Positions 1 through 6,446 of a stretch of 15,679 nucleotides of DNA are shown one piece after another. Where the stretch lies: the NCBI GenBank assembly GCA_900552885.1, contig USBM01000022.1:1-15679 (forward strand), read 5' to 3'. The DNA is from an uncultured Clostridium sp. (GTDB lineage: Bacteria; Bacillota; Clostridia; Lachnospirales; Lachnospiraceae). Both the position numbers and the translations under genes were made by a program. Numbering within the stretch: position 1 is the stretch's first letter; each line of letters starts with the position of its first letter. Below the pieces are notes generated by a model. The model saw only the letters and a list, made by a program, of their open reading frames with translations, had not been told where the DNA came from and ran no database searches.

Positions 1-171
1 CAGGAATATACATACTAATTACAGGTGTATATTGTTCTATCACATTCGGTTTTCTTTGTTTTATTATTAGACGGTATATTCCATTCTATTGCGTAGCCAG
101 AATGCAAATATAAACCGCAGTTAAAATTCTGTAGCCAGTTAATACCAGAATGGCCTCGGGTGTGGCGATAA
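1..171. other. Non-coding, structured leader region
   Basis: I see no convincing gene here. The minus-strand open frames lack ribosome binding sites, have unnatural composition and run through palindrome A. The stretch can fold: 72-87 pairs imperfectly with 99-117 (CGGTATATTCCATTCT against the reverse complement of AGAATGCAAATATAAACCG), and the flanks pair weakly beyond that. The word GTAGCCAG occurs twice, at 93-100 and 131-138. It could be the end of a transcript from a gene left of the window or a decayed repeat. Confidence 0.4.
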
Positions 172-411
172 GCACAGCGTAGTAGATTCTGATACAAACA
201 GCGCGAAACACAACAACGTAAATATCGGTTGCAAGGATATAACATCTATCATAAGCAGGTACTTCAGAACCGCCGGTATTTGGCGAGGTGTTTTCGAGCC
301 TAGTACCGTTGCGTGTGATGAGTAGCGAGAGCGTGCCTGCATTGATAATGTTATATCCCAAACAACCGATTCACAATCTAATATTTCGCGCGTCCGTCAC
401 TTACGCTGTGC
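172..411 (-). repeat. Large imperfect palindromic element, copy A
   Basis: A roughly 240-bp non-coding sequence whose two halves are imperfect reverse complements. Paired blocks, outside to inside: GCACAGCGTA 172-181 with TACGCTGTGC 402-411; GCGCGAAA 201-208 with 384-391; ATCGGTTG 224-231 with 363-370; GGATATAACAT 235-245 with 348-358; AGCAGGTA 254-261 with TGCCTGC 334-340. Its right end, read on the minus strand, matches the left end of the element at 15363 over 25 of 27 positions. Internal words (GTACTAG, GCAGGCAC, AAGCAGGTAC) recur there in the same order and spacing, so it is drawn on the minus strand relative to that copy. No transposase and no clear target-site duplication are visible. 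A MITE- or REP-like dispersed element is the likeliest class. Exact ends are uncertain by a few bases. Confidence 0.75.
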
Positions 412-426
412 AAGGTTAAGTGTGTC

Positions 427-455
427 TAGTCAAATGCGAAGGCTTGTGCTACAAT
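427..455 (+). promoter_or_regulatory. Candidate sigma-A promoter for the CmpB-like/rsmA gene group
   Basis: An extended -10 (TGC before TACAAT, 450-455) lies 17 bp after a weak -35 (TAGTCA, 427-432). It sits between palindrome A and the first gene, giving a leader of about 45-50 nt. The same extended -10 (TGCTACAAT) precedes the HD-domain gene at 5720-5728. Confidence 0.45.
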
Positions 456-509
456 AACAAGATAAGTGTGGACATCCGCAGGAAGAACAAATGAGAAAGG
501 TTGATTGTC

Positions 510-1565
510 GTGCAGTTTCATTTTAACAGTTGGTTAGTATATTTCTATTTTTATTGTATTTTTGGCTGGGTGTTTGAGTCAACGTACGTGTCGCTGCGAA
601 CACATAAGCTTACGAACCGTGGTTTTATGAAGGGACCGTGGCTTCCGTTATATGGTTCCGGTGCGATTCTGGTATTGCTGGTCACATTGCCTTATGCAGA
701 TCATCCGGTGGGCGTCTATTTTGCAGGAATGATTGCCGCAACGATATTGGAATATGTTACAGGTGTTGTTATGGTCAAGCTGTTTAAGGTACGGTATTGG
801 GATTACAGTTATAAGAAGATACAGTTTCAGGGACATATTTGTCTAAGTTCTTCCCTTGCGTGGGGTGGGCTGAGCCTTCTGATGGTATATGTGATTCATC
901 CACCAATTGTGAAGTTTATTGCTATGTGGAATGAAAATGTAGTGAATATTCTGACATTTATTGTTACAATCTGTATGGCATATGACTTTGCAAATGCATT
1001 CCGCGAAGCTATGGATCTGCGTGCGTTGATCATTCAGGCCGAAGAATTGAAGAAGCGTATGGAAGAGGTAGTGGCCGAGAAGAGAGAAGCATTTGCTGAG
1101 ACTGTGGAGGAACGAAGAGAACAATTTGCACAGTCTGTTGCGGAATCAAAGGAGCAGTTAGCAGAGTCAAGAGAACGGTTGGCGGAATCACTGGATGAGC
1201 GGAAAGAGAGATTTGCCGAGACAGTCAGTGAGACTAGAGAACGAATTGCAGAATCGGTTGCAGAGTCTAAGGAACAGATGGCAGTCAGACAACAGCAATG
1301 GGAAAAAGAGACGGTTGAACGTCAGCAGCGCAGGGAAGAGCAGGCTGCAGAGCGTAAGGAGAAACGACAGGAGACGGCGGCTGCGAGAAAGGAACGGATC
1401 GAGCGTTCTCTTACAGAACTTACCAGTGCGAGTGAAAGCGTTCGGAAGAAGATGGAAGAACATTCCGGACAGTTGCTGTTACACAATCCGGGAGCGAGTT
1501 ATTTTGGTATGAAAGAAGAGTCCGGCGAGATTCGCAGACGGTTATTGGAGAGGAGAAAGAAATAG
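510..1565 (+). CDS. CmpB-type (putative ABC transporter permease) membrane protein with long helical repeat tail
   Basis: Residues 1 to about 165 are hydrophobic, with four to five predicted membrane segments and the family pattern FGWVFEST near the start, then NRGFMKGPWLPLYGSGA and LEYVTG. This resembles the putative ABC-transporter CmpB family (PF06541); no transported substrate is established. The rest (about 175-350) is a highly charged, almost purely helical tail. Residues 192-264 hold 11-residue repeats of the type RERIAESVAES, broken once by a 7-residue unit (214-220). The tail continues as Arg/Glu/Gln-rich sequence and is probably cytoplasmic. I chose GTG 510 because GAGAAAGG (493-500) sits 9 nt upstream; TTG at 501 is in frame but has poorer spacing. 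An 11-codon frame beginning ATG 491, behind AGGAAG, overlaps the start. The next gene begins directly after the stop codon, so the two are probably co-transcribed. The family call is good for the N-terminal domain; the tail's role is unknown. Confidence 0.8.
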   Translation: MQFHFNSWLVYFYFYCIFGWVFESTYVSLRTHKLTNRGFMKGPWLPLYGSGAILVLLVTLPYADHPVGVYFAGMIAATILEYVTGVVMVKLFKVRYWDYSYKKIQFQGHICLSSSLAWGGLSLLMVYVIHPPIVKFIAMWNENVVNILTFIVTICMAYDFANAFREAMDLRALIIQAEELKKRMEEVVAEKREAFAETVEERREQFAQSVAESKEQLAESRERLAESLDERKERFAETVSETRERIAESVAESKEQMAVRQQQWEKETVERQQRREEQAAERKEKRQETAAARKERIERSLTELTSASESVRKKMEEHSGQLLLHNPGASYFGMKEESGEIRRRLLERRKK

Positions 1566-1931
1566 ATGGAAGATCGAGTAATGCTACAAAAAGAAACGAT
1601 GCAGGAATTGATTTCTTATAGTGACAATCTGATACCGGCACTGCAGGCGCTGATTGAAGAGATGCGAGGTAATGAACAGAAAGATACTTCGGATTTCCTG
1701 AATGAAGTTATCACAGGAATTAACTGGGAGATTGAGGTGTACAATCAGTGTGCGGATCTGATCAATGAAAAGACCAGTTATATTGACAAGAAGGCAATGA
1801 TCACGGCAGTTAAGAATCTCGGATTTTCTCTGACGAGCGGAAACCAGGAGATGGTAGCCGATTGCTTAGAGACGGATTTTCTGCCGTTCCTGAATAAGCT
1901 GGCATTGGCTTGTAAGCTGATTCTGGAGTAA
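1566..1931 (+). CDS. Conserved-looking hypothetical protein, 121 aa
   Basis: Not recognised. An acidic soluble protein, predicted nearly all helical, with no signal peptide or membrane segment and no obvious catalytic motif. It contains two cysteines in its second half and one near residue 62, without a metal-binding spacing. ATG 1566 follows the stop codon of the upstream membrane protein with no gap, and the ribosome binding site (AGGAGA, about 1552-1557) lies inside that gene, so translation is likely coupled. Only 13 bp separate its stop from rsmA. The position suggests a partner of the CmpB-like protein or simple co-expression; the sequence itself gives no function. Confidence 0.75.
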   Translation: MEDRVMLQKETMQELISYSDNLIPALQALIEEMRGNEQKDTSDFLNEVITGINWEIEVYNQCADLINEKTSYIDKKAMITAVKNLGFSLTSGNQEMVADCLETDFLPFLNKLALACKLILE

Positions 1932-1944
1932 ATGAGGAGTAGAT

Positions 1945-2808
1945 ATGGAGAAGTTAAGCAATCCACAGGTAACAATTGAGACAATTAAGAAATATAACTT
2001 TGCTTTCCAGAAGAAGTTCGGACAGAATTTTCTGATCGATGAGCATGTGCTCAATAAGATCATTGCGGCTGCGGGAGTCACGAAGGAGGATGTTGTATTA
2101 GAGATCGGACCGGGATTTGGAACGATGACGCAGTATTTAGCGGAGGCAGCAAAGGAAGTGGTCGCCGTTGAGATTGATAAGACATTAATTCCTATTTTGC
2201 AGGAGACGTTAGCGGATTATGATAATGTGGTATTGATCAATGAGGATATTTTGAAAGTAGATATTGCAGCGTTGGTAGAAGAGAAGAATGGTGGACGACC
2301 GATCAAGGTAGTGGCCAATCTGCCATATTATATTACTACACCGATCATTATGGGCTTGTTTGAAAGCCATGTACCACTTGACAATATTACGGTAATGGTG
2401 CAGAAGGAGGTTGCACTCCGGATGCAGGCAGAGCCGGGAACGAAGGATTATGGCGCGTTATCATTGGCGGTACAGTTCTATGCGGAGCCTTATATTGCGG
2501 CAAATGTACCACCGAACTGCTTCATTCCAAGGCCGAATGTTGGTTCTGCCGTGATCCGATTGAACCGTTGGCCGAATCCGCCGGTTCGGGTAAAGGATGA
2601 GAGATTTCTGTTTTCTTTAATCCGGGCATCCTTTAATCAAAGGAGAAAGACCTTGCAGAACAGTCTGGTTAATGGAGGAATTCCGGTTACGAAGGATCAG
2701 GTTGTGAATGCCTTGGAGAGGCTTGCCTTATCACCAACCATTCGTGGTGAGGCGTTGACCTTGGAACAATTTGCTGCACTGAGTGATATTTTGGTGGAAA
2801 TGCGATAA
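1945..2808 (+). CDS. rsmA: 16S rRNA (adenine1518-N6/adenine1519-N6)-dimethyltransferase
   Basis: RsmA (KsgA) uses S-adenosylmethionine to dimethylate two neighbouring adenines in the 3'-terminal hairpin of 16S rRNA during late 30S subunit assembly. Loss of the enzyme gives kasugamycin resistance in known bacteria. Visible motifs are QNFLID at 27-32, the SAM-binding loop EIGPGFG at 53-59, the acidic residue of VEID at 75-78, the catalytic motif NLPYY at 125-129, FIPRPNVGSAV in the target-binding region, and the C-terminal helical domain with ASFNQRRKTLQNSL. The 287-aa length is normal. ATG 1945 is preceded by GAGGAG about 7 nt upstream. It is third in a tight (+) gene group. Confidence 0.97.
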   Translation: MEKLSNPQVTIETIKKYNFAFQKKFGQNFLIDEHVLNKIIAAAGVTKEDVVLEIGPGFGTMTQYLAEAAKEVVAVEIDKTLIPILQETLADYDNVVLINEDILKVDIAALVEEKNGGRPIKVVANLPYYITTPIIMGLFESHVPLDNITVMVQKEVALRMQAEPGTKDYGALSLAVQFYAEPYIAANVPPNCFIPRPNVGSAVIRLNRWPNPPVRVKDERFLFSLIRASFNQRRKTLQNSLVNGGIPVTKDQVVNALERLALSPTIRGEALTLEQFAALSDILVEMR

Positions 2809-2889
2809 TAGAGGCATATATAGATGCTCTCTTGCATACAATGAATAGACGGGTAGGAAACGTCATATATGCAAAGGGAGTGTGGACAA

Positions 2890-4137
2890 GTGCAAAGTTA
2901 TAAGAGAAAAATTACATATTTTTATCAGTATCACAACGGAACAGTTGGATCTACAGCGGGGTTTCTTAAATTAGAGATCCGGGGAGAGAAAGTGAAGATT
3001 ATCATTAATATTCAGGAACCACCCGGATTGCCGTATAAAGAGGCCTCGCTTTATTTTTATCATGAGGCGGGAGATCATTTAGCTGCAGTTAAAGTTGACC
3101 GGGTAGAGAGCCGCAACGGCATCCTTACCTATCTGAACCGGACGGACTGGCAGCAGATTTTCAACACAGGGAGAGATCTGTATACCTTTGACGGAATTGT
3201 GGTGATGTATAACGAAAACCATTATTATATTGGAGATTTTCAAGATAAGGATCGCCGGGACTATGAGATTGTGATCAAGGAACCACGGCGGGAGACACAG
3301 GCTTATTATGTACCGGAGAGTGAATTAAAGGTAGTGGCACAGCCGGAGGTGGCAGGACTCTTTGGGGATACGGACAAGACGAATGTAAGCCTGCAGGAGA
3401 CAAGGATAGCTCATGAGCCACAGAAAGATATTGTCATGGATCGGGAAACTGCCGGGCAATCTCGGGAACTGGTGGGCAGGGAGAATGGTCACGCAGAGGA
3501 GAAAATCGAGGAATTGCCGGAAGCAGACAGCAGGCAGACTGCCGTAGAACAAATGAAATCGGAAGAAATAGAAAGTGCATTTGCACAACGAATGGAGCCG
3601 GAAGAGGTGAAAAGTGCATTTGCGCAAGAAGGACTCAAGGGAAATGAACAGCCGGATATGCAACATCAAACAAAACATATGCCATTGCATAGTGAGCCGA
3701 AGGACGATTCGTTATATGAGAAATGCGAGAACTGTCCATATCATAAAAAGCATATGGAGAAGCAGGAACAGGTGGATGCCTTTGAGAAGATGTTAGAAGA
3801 GTATCCGAAACTACCGATGTATGGGGCAACAGAATTATTTGACTGTGTACGAATTCATCCGAAAGATATCGGAAAGCTGGATATGCGTAACTGGAAGCTT
3901 GGTGTGAACAGCTTTCTGACGCACGGCTTCTATACCTATCAATATCTGCTGCTTGGAAAAATGCGGTTTGGAGATGGCAACGCCAGACCGATCATTGGCG
4001 TGCCGGGAATCTATTCCAACCGTGAGAAATATCTTGCCAATATGTTCGGATTTGAGCAGTTCATTCCGGTGAAGAAGACCAGTATCAAGACGGGTGAGTT
4101 TGGCTATTGGATCGTGGAGATCAGCCCGTATCTGTAG
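2890..4137 (+). CDS. DUF6128-like hypothetical protein with disordered middle
   Basis: About 415 residues in three parts. An N-terminal domain (1-130; YKRKITYFYQYHNG onward) is beta-rich. A hydrophilic Glu/Gln/Lys-rich linker (about 140-270) is probably disordered. A conserved-looking C-terminal domain (about 300-415) is rich in aromatics and glycine (FLTHGFYTYQYLLLGKMRFG, then GVPGIYSNRE). I associate this architecture with a Lachnospiraceae protein of unknown function (DUF6128), from memory only. C279, C282, H285 and H288 form a C-x2-C-x2-H-x2-H cluster that could bind metal. The linker carries a 39-bp direct duplication (3562-3600 and 3601-3639). GTG 2890 is preferred because AGGGAG (about 2875-2880) lies 9 nt upstream; ATG 2869 is in frame but has weaker signals. 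The gene lies 81 bp after rsmA and overlaps the opposing GNAT gene by 34 bp. Confidence 0.75.
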   Translation: MQSYKRKITYFYQYHNGTVGSTAGFLKLEIRGEKVKIIINIQEPPGLPYKEASLYFYHEAGDHLAAVKVDRVESRNGILTYLNRTDWQQIFNTGRDLYTFDGIVVMYNENHYYIGDFQDKDRRDYEIVIKEPRRETQAYYVPESELKVVAQPEVAGLFGDTDKTNVSLQETRIAHEPQKDIVMDRETAGQSRELVGRENGHAEEKIEELPEADSRQTAVEQMKSEEIESAFAQRMEPEEVKSAFAQEGLKGNEQPDMQHQTKHMPLHSEPKDDSLYEKCENCPYHKKHMEKQEQVDAFEKMLEEYPKLPMYGATELFDCVRIHPKDIGKLDMRNWKLGVNSFLTHGFYTYQYLLLGKMRFGDGNARPIIGVPGIYSNREKYLANMFGFEQFIPVKKTSIKTGEFGYWIVEISPYL

Positions 4138-4655
4138 TGGTCTTTGTAGACCCCTTGAATCTCCACCCCCTGATATTCAATTCCCTCATATAGAAAATGC
4201 AGTCGTTCCAATAACCGGATGGACGGCAGGTTGTCCGGGGCAACCCGTGCTTCTATCCGGTGGATGCGGTAATTTGAGAATATGACTGGGATTGCAGCCT
4301 GACATGCTTCATATGCATAGCCATGTCCTTGTGCTTTTTTGTCAAATTTGTATCCAATGGATGTGCGTGAAAATGGATGGTGCATGAAGTTGGAGAAATT
4401 GACCGATCCGATCAGTATGTCCGGCTGTTTCTTTGTATAGACATAATAGCGCAATGTCTTTCCTTTTATGATCTCATGATATTCATAGGTGAGTGCTGCC
4501 ATCTGGTATGCCAATGTATAGAAATTCTTTGGTCTTGTCGGTTCGAAGCGCTCGAACTGCTCCTGGTTACGCATATAGAAATCTAACACCTGCTGTGCGG
4601 CGGTATCATCTTCTATTTTCAATATCAAACGATCTGTCTCTAACTGAAATGACAT
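4104..4655 (-). CDS. GNAT-family N-acetyltransferase (RimJ/RimL-like)
   Basis: Predicted to move an acetyl group from acetyl-CoA to an amine. The family includes enzymes that acetylate N-termini of ribosomal proteins, but the substrate here is unknown. Signs are the opening ETDRLILK typical of RimJ/RimL-type proteins, the strand SIGYKFDKK, the acetyl-CoA pyrophosphate loop QGHGYA at 109-114 (Q/R-x-x-G-x-G/A pattern), and the C-terminal RIEARVAPDNLPSIRLLERLHF block (asparagine plus ...S-x-x-L-x-x-x-x-F). Length is 183 aa, normal for the family. ATG 4655 has AGGAG 7 nt upstream; a TTG two codons earlier is less likely. Its last 34 bp are also coding on the other strand. Confidence 0.88.
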   Translation of the reverse strand: MSFQLETDRLILKIEDDTAAQQVLDFYMRNQEQFERFEPTRPKNFYTLAYQMAALTYEYHEIIKGKTLRYYVYTKKQPDILIGSVNFSNFMHHPFSRTSIGYKFDKKAQGHGYAYEACQAAIPVIFSNYRIHRIEARVAPDNLPSIRLLERLHFLYEGIEYQGVEIQGVYKDHYRYGLISTIQ

Positions 4656-4695
4656 ATCCAATCTCCTTACATATATGTTATACTTATTAAGATTA

Positions 4696-4725
4696 ATATT
4701 AAAAATGTGTACAGAATTTACACAA
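4696..4725 (-). promoter_or_regulatory. Candidate promoter of the GNAT gene
   Basis: On the minus strand TTGTGT (4725-4720) and TAATAT (4701-4696) are 18 bp apart. The leader to ATG 4655 is about 35 nt. AT-rich sequence makes chance matches common, so confidence is moderate. Confidence 0.4.
4706..4724. promoter_or_regulatory. Candidate operator: TGTGTA-N7-TACACA inverted repeat
   Basis: TGTGTA at 4706-4711 is a perfect reverse complement of TACACA at 4719-4724. The 19-bp site fills the spacer and touches the -35 of the candidate GNAT promoter, in the 137-bp region between the divergent GNAT and tadA genes. Its size and symmetry fit a dimeric repressor, but no regulator is encoded nearby. Confidence 0.3.
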
Positions 4726-4792
4726 CAGCTTCTATAAGAGAAAAATGTCTGTTACATAAATTCAGTTTATCATAGATGAGAGGAGATTTACA

Positions 4793-5248
4793 ATGAATAT
4801 TGATGAGAAGTTTATGAAAGAAGCGATCCGGCAGGCGAACAAAGCCGCATTAGCCGGAGATGTTCCGATCGGCTGTGTTATCGTGAAAGATGATAATATT
4901 ATCGCCAGAGGATATAACAAGAGAAATGCGAAGAAGACAACCTTAGCGCATGCAGAATTGTTGGCAATTGAGAAAGCATCTAAGAAGTTAGGAGACTGGC
5001 GGTTAGAGGAGTGCACGATGTACATTACATTAGAACCATGTCAGATGTGTGCGGGAGCGATTGTACAGGCAAGAATTCCAAAAGTAATTGTTGGCGCGAT
5101 GAATCAGAAAGCAGGTTGTGCGGGTTCGGTGCTTAACCTGTTTCAGATTCCGGCATTTAATCATCAGGTGGAATTTGAGCATGGTGTGTTAGAAGAGGAA
5201 TGTTCTGCCATGTTATCGGACTTTTTTCGGGAACTACGCAAAAAATAA
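4793..5248 (+). CDS. tadA: tRNA-specific adenosine-34 deaminase
   Basis: TadA deaminates adenosine 34 of tRNA-Arg(ACG) to inosine, so one tRNA can read several arginine codons; it works as a cytoplasmic dimer. The zinc and catalytic signature is complete: H53-A-E55 (zinc ligand and proton-shuttling glutamate) and P82-C83-Q-M-C86 (two zinc cysteines). The N-terminal AxxAGDVPIGCVIV stretch and LGDWRL are also typical. The 151-aa length is normal. GAGGAG lies about 8 nt before ATG 4793. The SRP RNA gene follows on the same strand, an arrangement shared with Bacillus. Confidence 0.96.
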   Translation: MNIDEKFMKEAIRQANKAALAGDVPIGCVIVKDDNIIARGYNKRNAKKTTLAHAELLAIEKASKKLGDWRLEECTMYITLEPCQMCAGAIVQARIPKVIVGAMNQKAGCAGSVLNLFQIPAFNHQVEFEHGVLEEECSAMLSDFFRELRKK

Positions 5249-5336
5249 TCTACAGTCTTTCACTTTTTATAATGAATGATTGAACAAAGGTAGCCAGGAT
5301 AACAATCGCTTGGGTGCCGTTATAGAAACGAAAATA

Positions 5337-5365
5337 TTGACATCCTATTGAAAGTCTAGTATACT
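5337..5365 (+). promoter_or_regulatory. Near-consensus sigma-A promoter of the SRP RNA
   Basis: A perfect -35 (TTGACA, 5337-5342), a 17-bp spacer and a strong -10 (TATACT, 5360-5365). The predicted start is at about 5372-5375, directly at the 5' end of the RNA's closing helix. This is the best promoter in the window, as expected for an abundant stable RNA. Confidence 0.88.
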
Positions 5366-5374
5366 TTCATTTAT

Positions 5375-5640
5375 CCATGCAGCCGGGGTGTTAGCGGTGC
5401 CCTGTACCTGCAATCCGCTATAGCAGGGGTGTTGGTCTGCCTCGGGAATTGTTTTCGATGCCGGCCATAGCAAGTGGCGTTGACGTATGGGTCTTGCGCA
5501 ATGGAAACCTATGAACCGTGTCAGGTCGGGAACGAAGCAGCACTAAGTAGGATCTTTCATGTGCCGCAAGGGTGCCTGAACTGAGTTAACTGCTATGGTA
5601 ACTGATCGGGAGTGGTTCACAAAGCAGACCGCATGGTTTT
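5375..5640 (+). ncRNA. ffs: Signal recognition particle RNA, large type (scRNA/6S-like with Alu domain)
   Basis: The RNA core of the signal recognition particle, which binds Ffh and targets nascent membrane and secreted proteins to the translocon. The Alu-domain sequence of large Gram-positive SRP RNAs is clear near the 5' end: TTAGCGGTGCCCTGTACCTG followed by CAATCCGCTATAGCAGGGGT. Domain IV, the Ffh-binding hairpin, is at about 5518-5543, with TCAGGTC, a GGAA loop and GAAGCAGCAC. The ends pair: CCATGC at 5375-5380 with GCATGG at 5631-5636. A T-run follows. About 265 nt is the usual size for Bacillus/Clostridia. The GGAA loop is closed by G-C instead of the common C-G. The exact 3' end is uncertain by a few nt. 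Confidence 0.95.
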
Positions 5641-5656
5641 TCATTTTATTTTTGGT

Positions 5657-5690
5657 AAAATCATATAAATCTATTTGTATGATTTTTTTT
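5657..5690 (+). terminator. AT-rich hairpin terminator after the SRP RNA
   Basis: AAAATCATA (5657-5665) pairs with TATGATTTT (5678-5686) and is followed directly by more T residues. The stem is weak because it is AT-rich, but the position and T-run fit Rho-independent termination of ffs. The earlier T-run at 5637-5641, after the SRP closing helix, may act as well. Confidence 0.5.
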
Positions 5691-5719
5691 TATTATATGT
5701 GGAATATTTGTGGAAAAAA

Positions 5720-5728
5720 TGCTACAAT
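5720..5728 (+). promoter_or_regulatory. Extended -10 element before the HD-domain gene
   Basis: TGC followed by TACAAT (5723-5728) forms an extended -10. No good -35 is present at 16-18 bp. The predicted leader to ATG 5799 is about 65 nt. Its location just after the ffs terminator fits a fresh transcription unit. Confidence 0.4.
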
Positions 5729-5798
5729 AGAAAATAGCATTTAAACTAGGCGAAAAGTCTGGTTTGGGGTACGAATTATACGAATGGGAGCGGGAAGC

Positions 5799-6389
5799 AT
5801 GAACTATGCAAATGTAATTGAATTTGTGAGACAGCAGATTGCTGACAATGGAAGACCACCGAATTATCCATTTCGTGACCGGTTTGAACACACCATGCGG
5901 GTGTATCGTTGGGCAATTAAGCTGCAAGCTAAGGTTGGGGGTGACCTGGATATTATTGCATTAGCGGCATTATTGCATGATGTTGGCTGGGAAGAGGGCA
6001 GAGAACACGGAGAAGTCGGTGCAGAGATTGCAGTAGAGTATCTTGACAGCCTTGGAATGGAGCCGGAGAAGATTGGTCGCATTGGAGAGATCATCCGGAT
6101 TCATGATAATAAGGATACAATGGATGAATTGTCGATAGAGTGTCAGGTCGTGATGGATGCAGATCTGCTTGACGAAGTAGGAGCAGTCAGTGTATTATGG
6201 GATTCCATGGCAACAGCCTGTGAAGATGAGGCAAACTATAAGAAAGCATATTATCGAATTAAGAATTATTTTAGGGGTAACAAGCCGAAGATCCGACGTT
6301 GTAAGACGGAGGCGGCGAGAATTGAGTATGACAGGAGAATGAAGCTTTTAGAGGAGTTCTTATTTCAGCTTGAGAAGGAATTATTTTAA
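5799..6389 (+). CDS. HD-domain phosphohydrolase-like protein
   Basis: A 196-aa cytoplasmic protein with an HD metal-dependent hydrolase fold. Candidate metal ligands are H31 (in FEHTMRVY), H60-D61 (LLHD) and D122 (MDADLLDEVG), with H70 and H102 also in place. This fits the single-domain HD family related to YedJ/YpgQ-type nucleotide or phosphate-ester hydrolases, but the substrate cannot be named. ATG 5799 has GGGAG about 8 nt upstream; an in-frame ATG at 5784 precedes the ribosome binding site and is less likely. It occupies the place downstream of tadA-ffs where Bacillus has dnaX. Confidence 0.85.
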   Translation: MNYANVIEFVRQQIADNGRPPNYPFRDRFEHTMRVYRWAIKLQAKVGGDLDIIALAALLHDVGWEEGREHGEVGAEIAVEYLDSLGMEPEKIGRIGEIIRIHDNKDTMDELSIECQVVMDADLLDEVGAVSVLWDSMATACEDEANYKKAYYRIKNYFRGNKPKIRRCKTEAARIEYDRRMKLLEEFLFQLEKELF

Positions 6390-6446
6390 CGTTTTGGGAG
6401 AGACGTTTAGAATAAAGGGAATGCTATCATTTTAGGAGGAATCATT

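Noticed and set aside
15..361. Minus-strand open frames of 67-91 codons at the left edge
   Set aside because: They have no ribosome binding sites and odd, cysteine/tyrosine-rich composition, overlap each other in different frames and run across palindrome A; they are not credible genes.
1195..1512. A 105-codon (+) frame inside the CmpB-like gene
   Set aside because: It is an Arg-rich shadow in another frame of the repetitive helical tail; the tail frame has the natural codon pattern.
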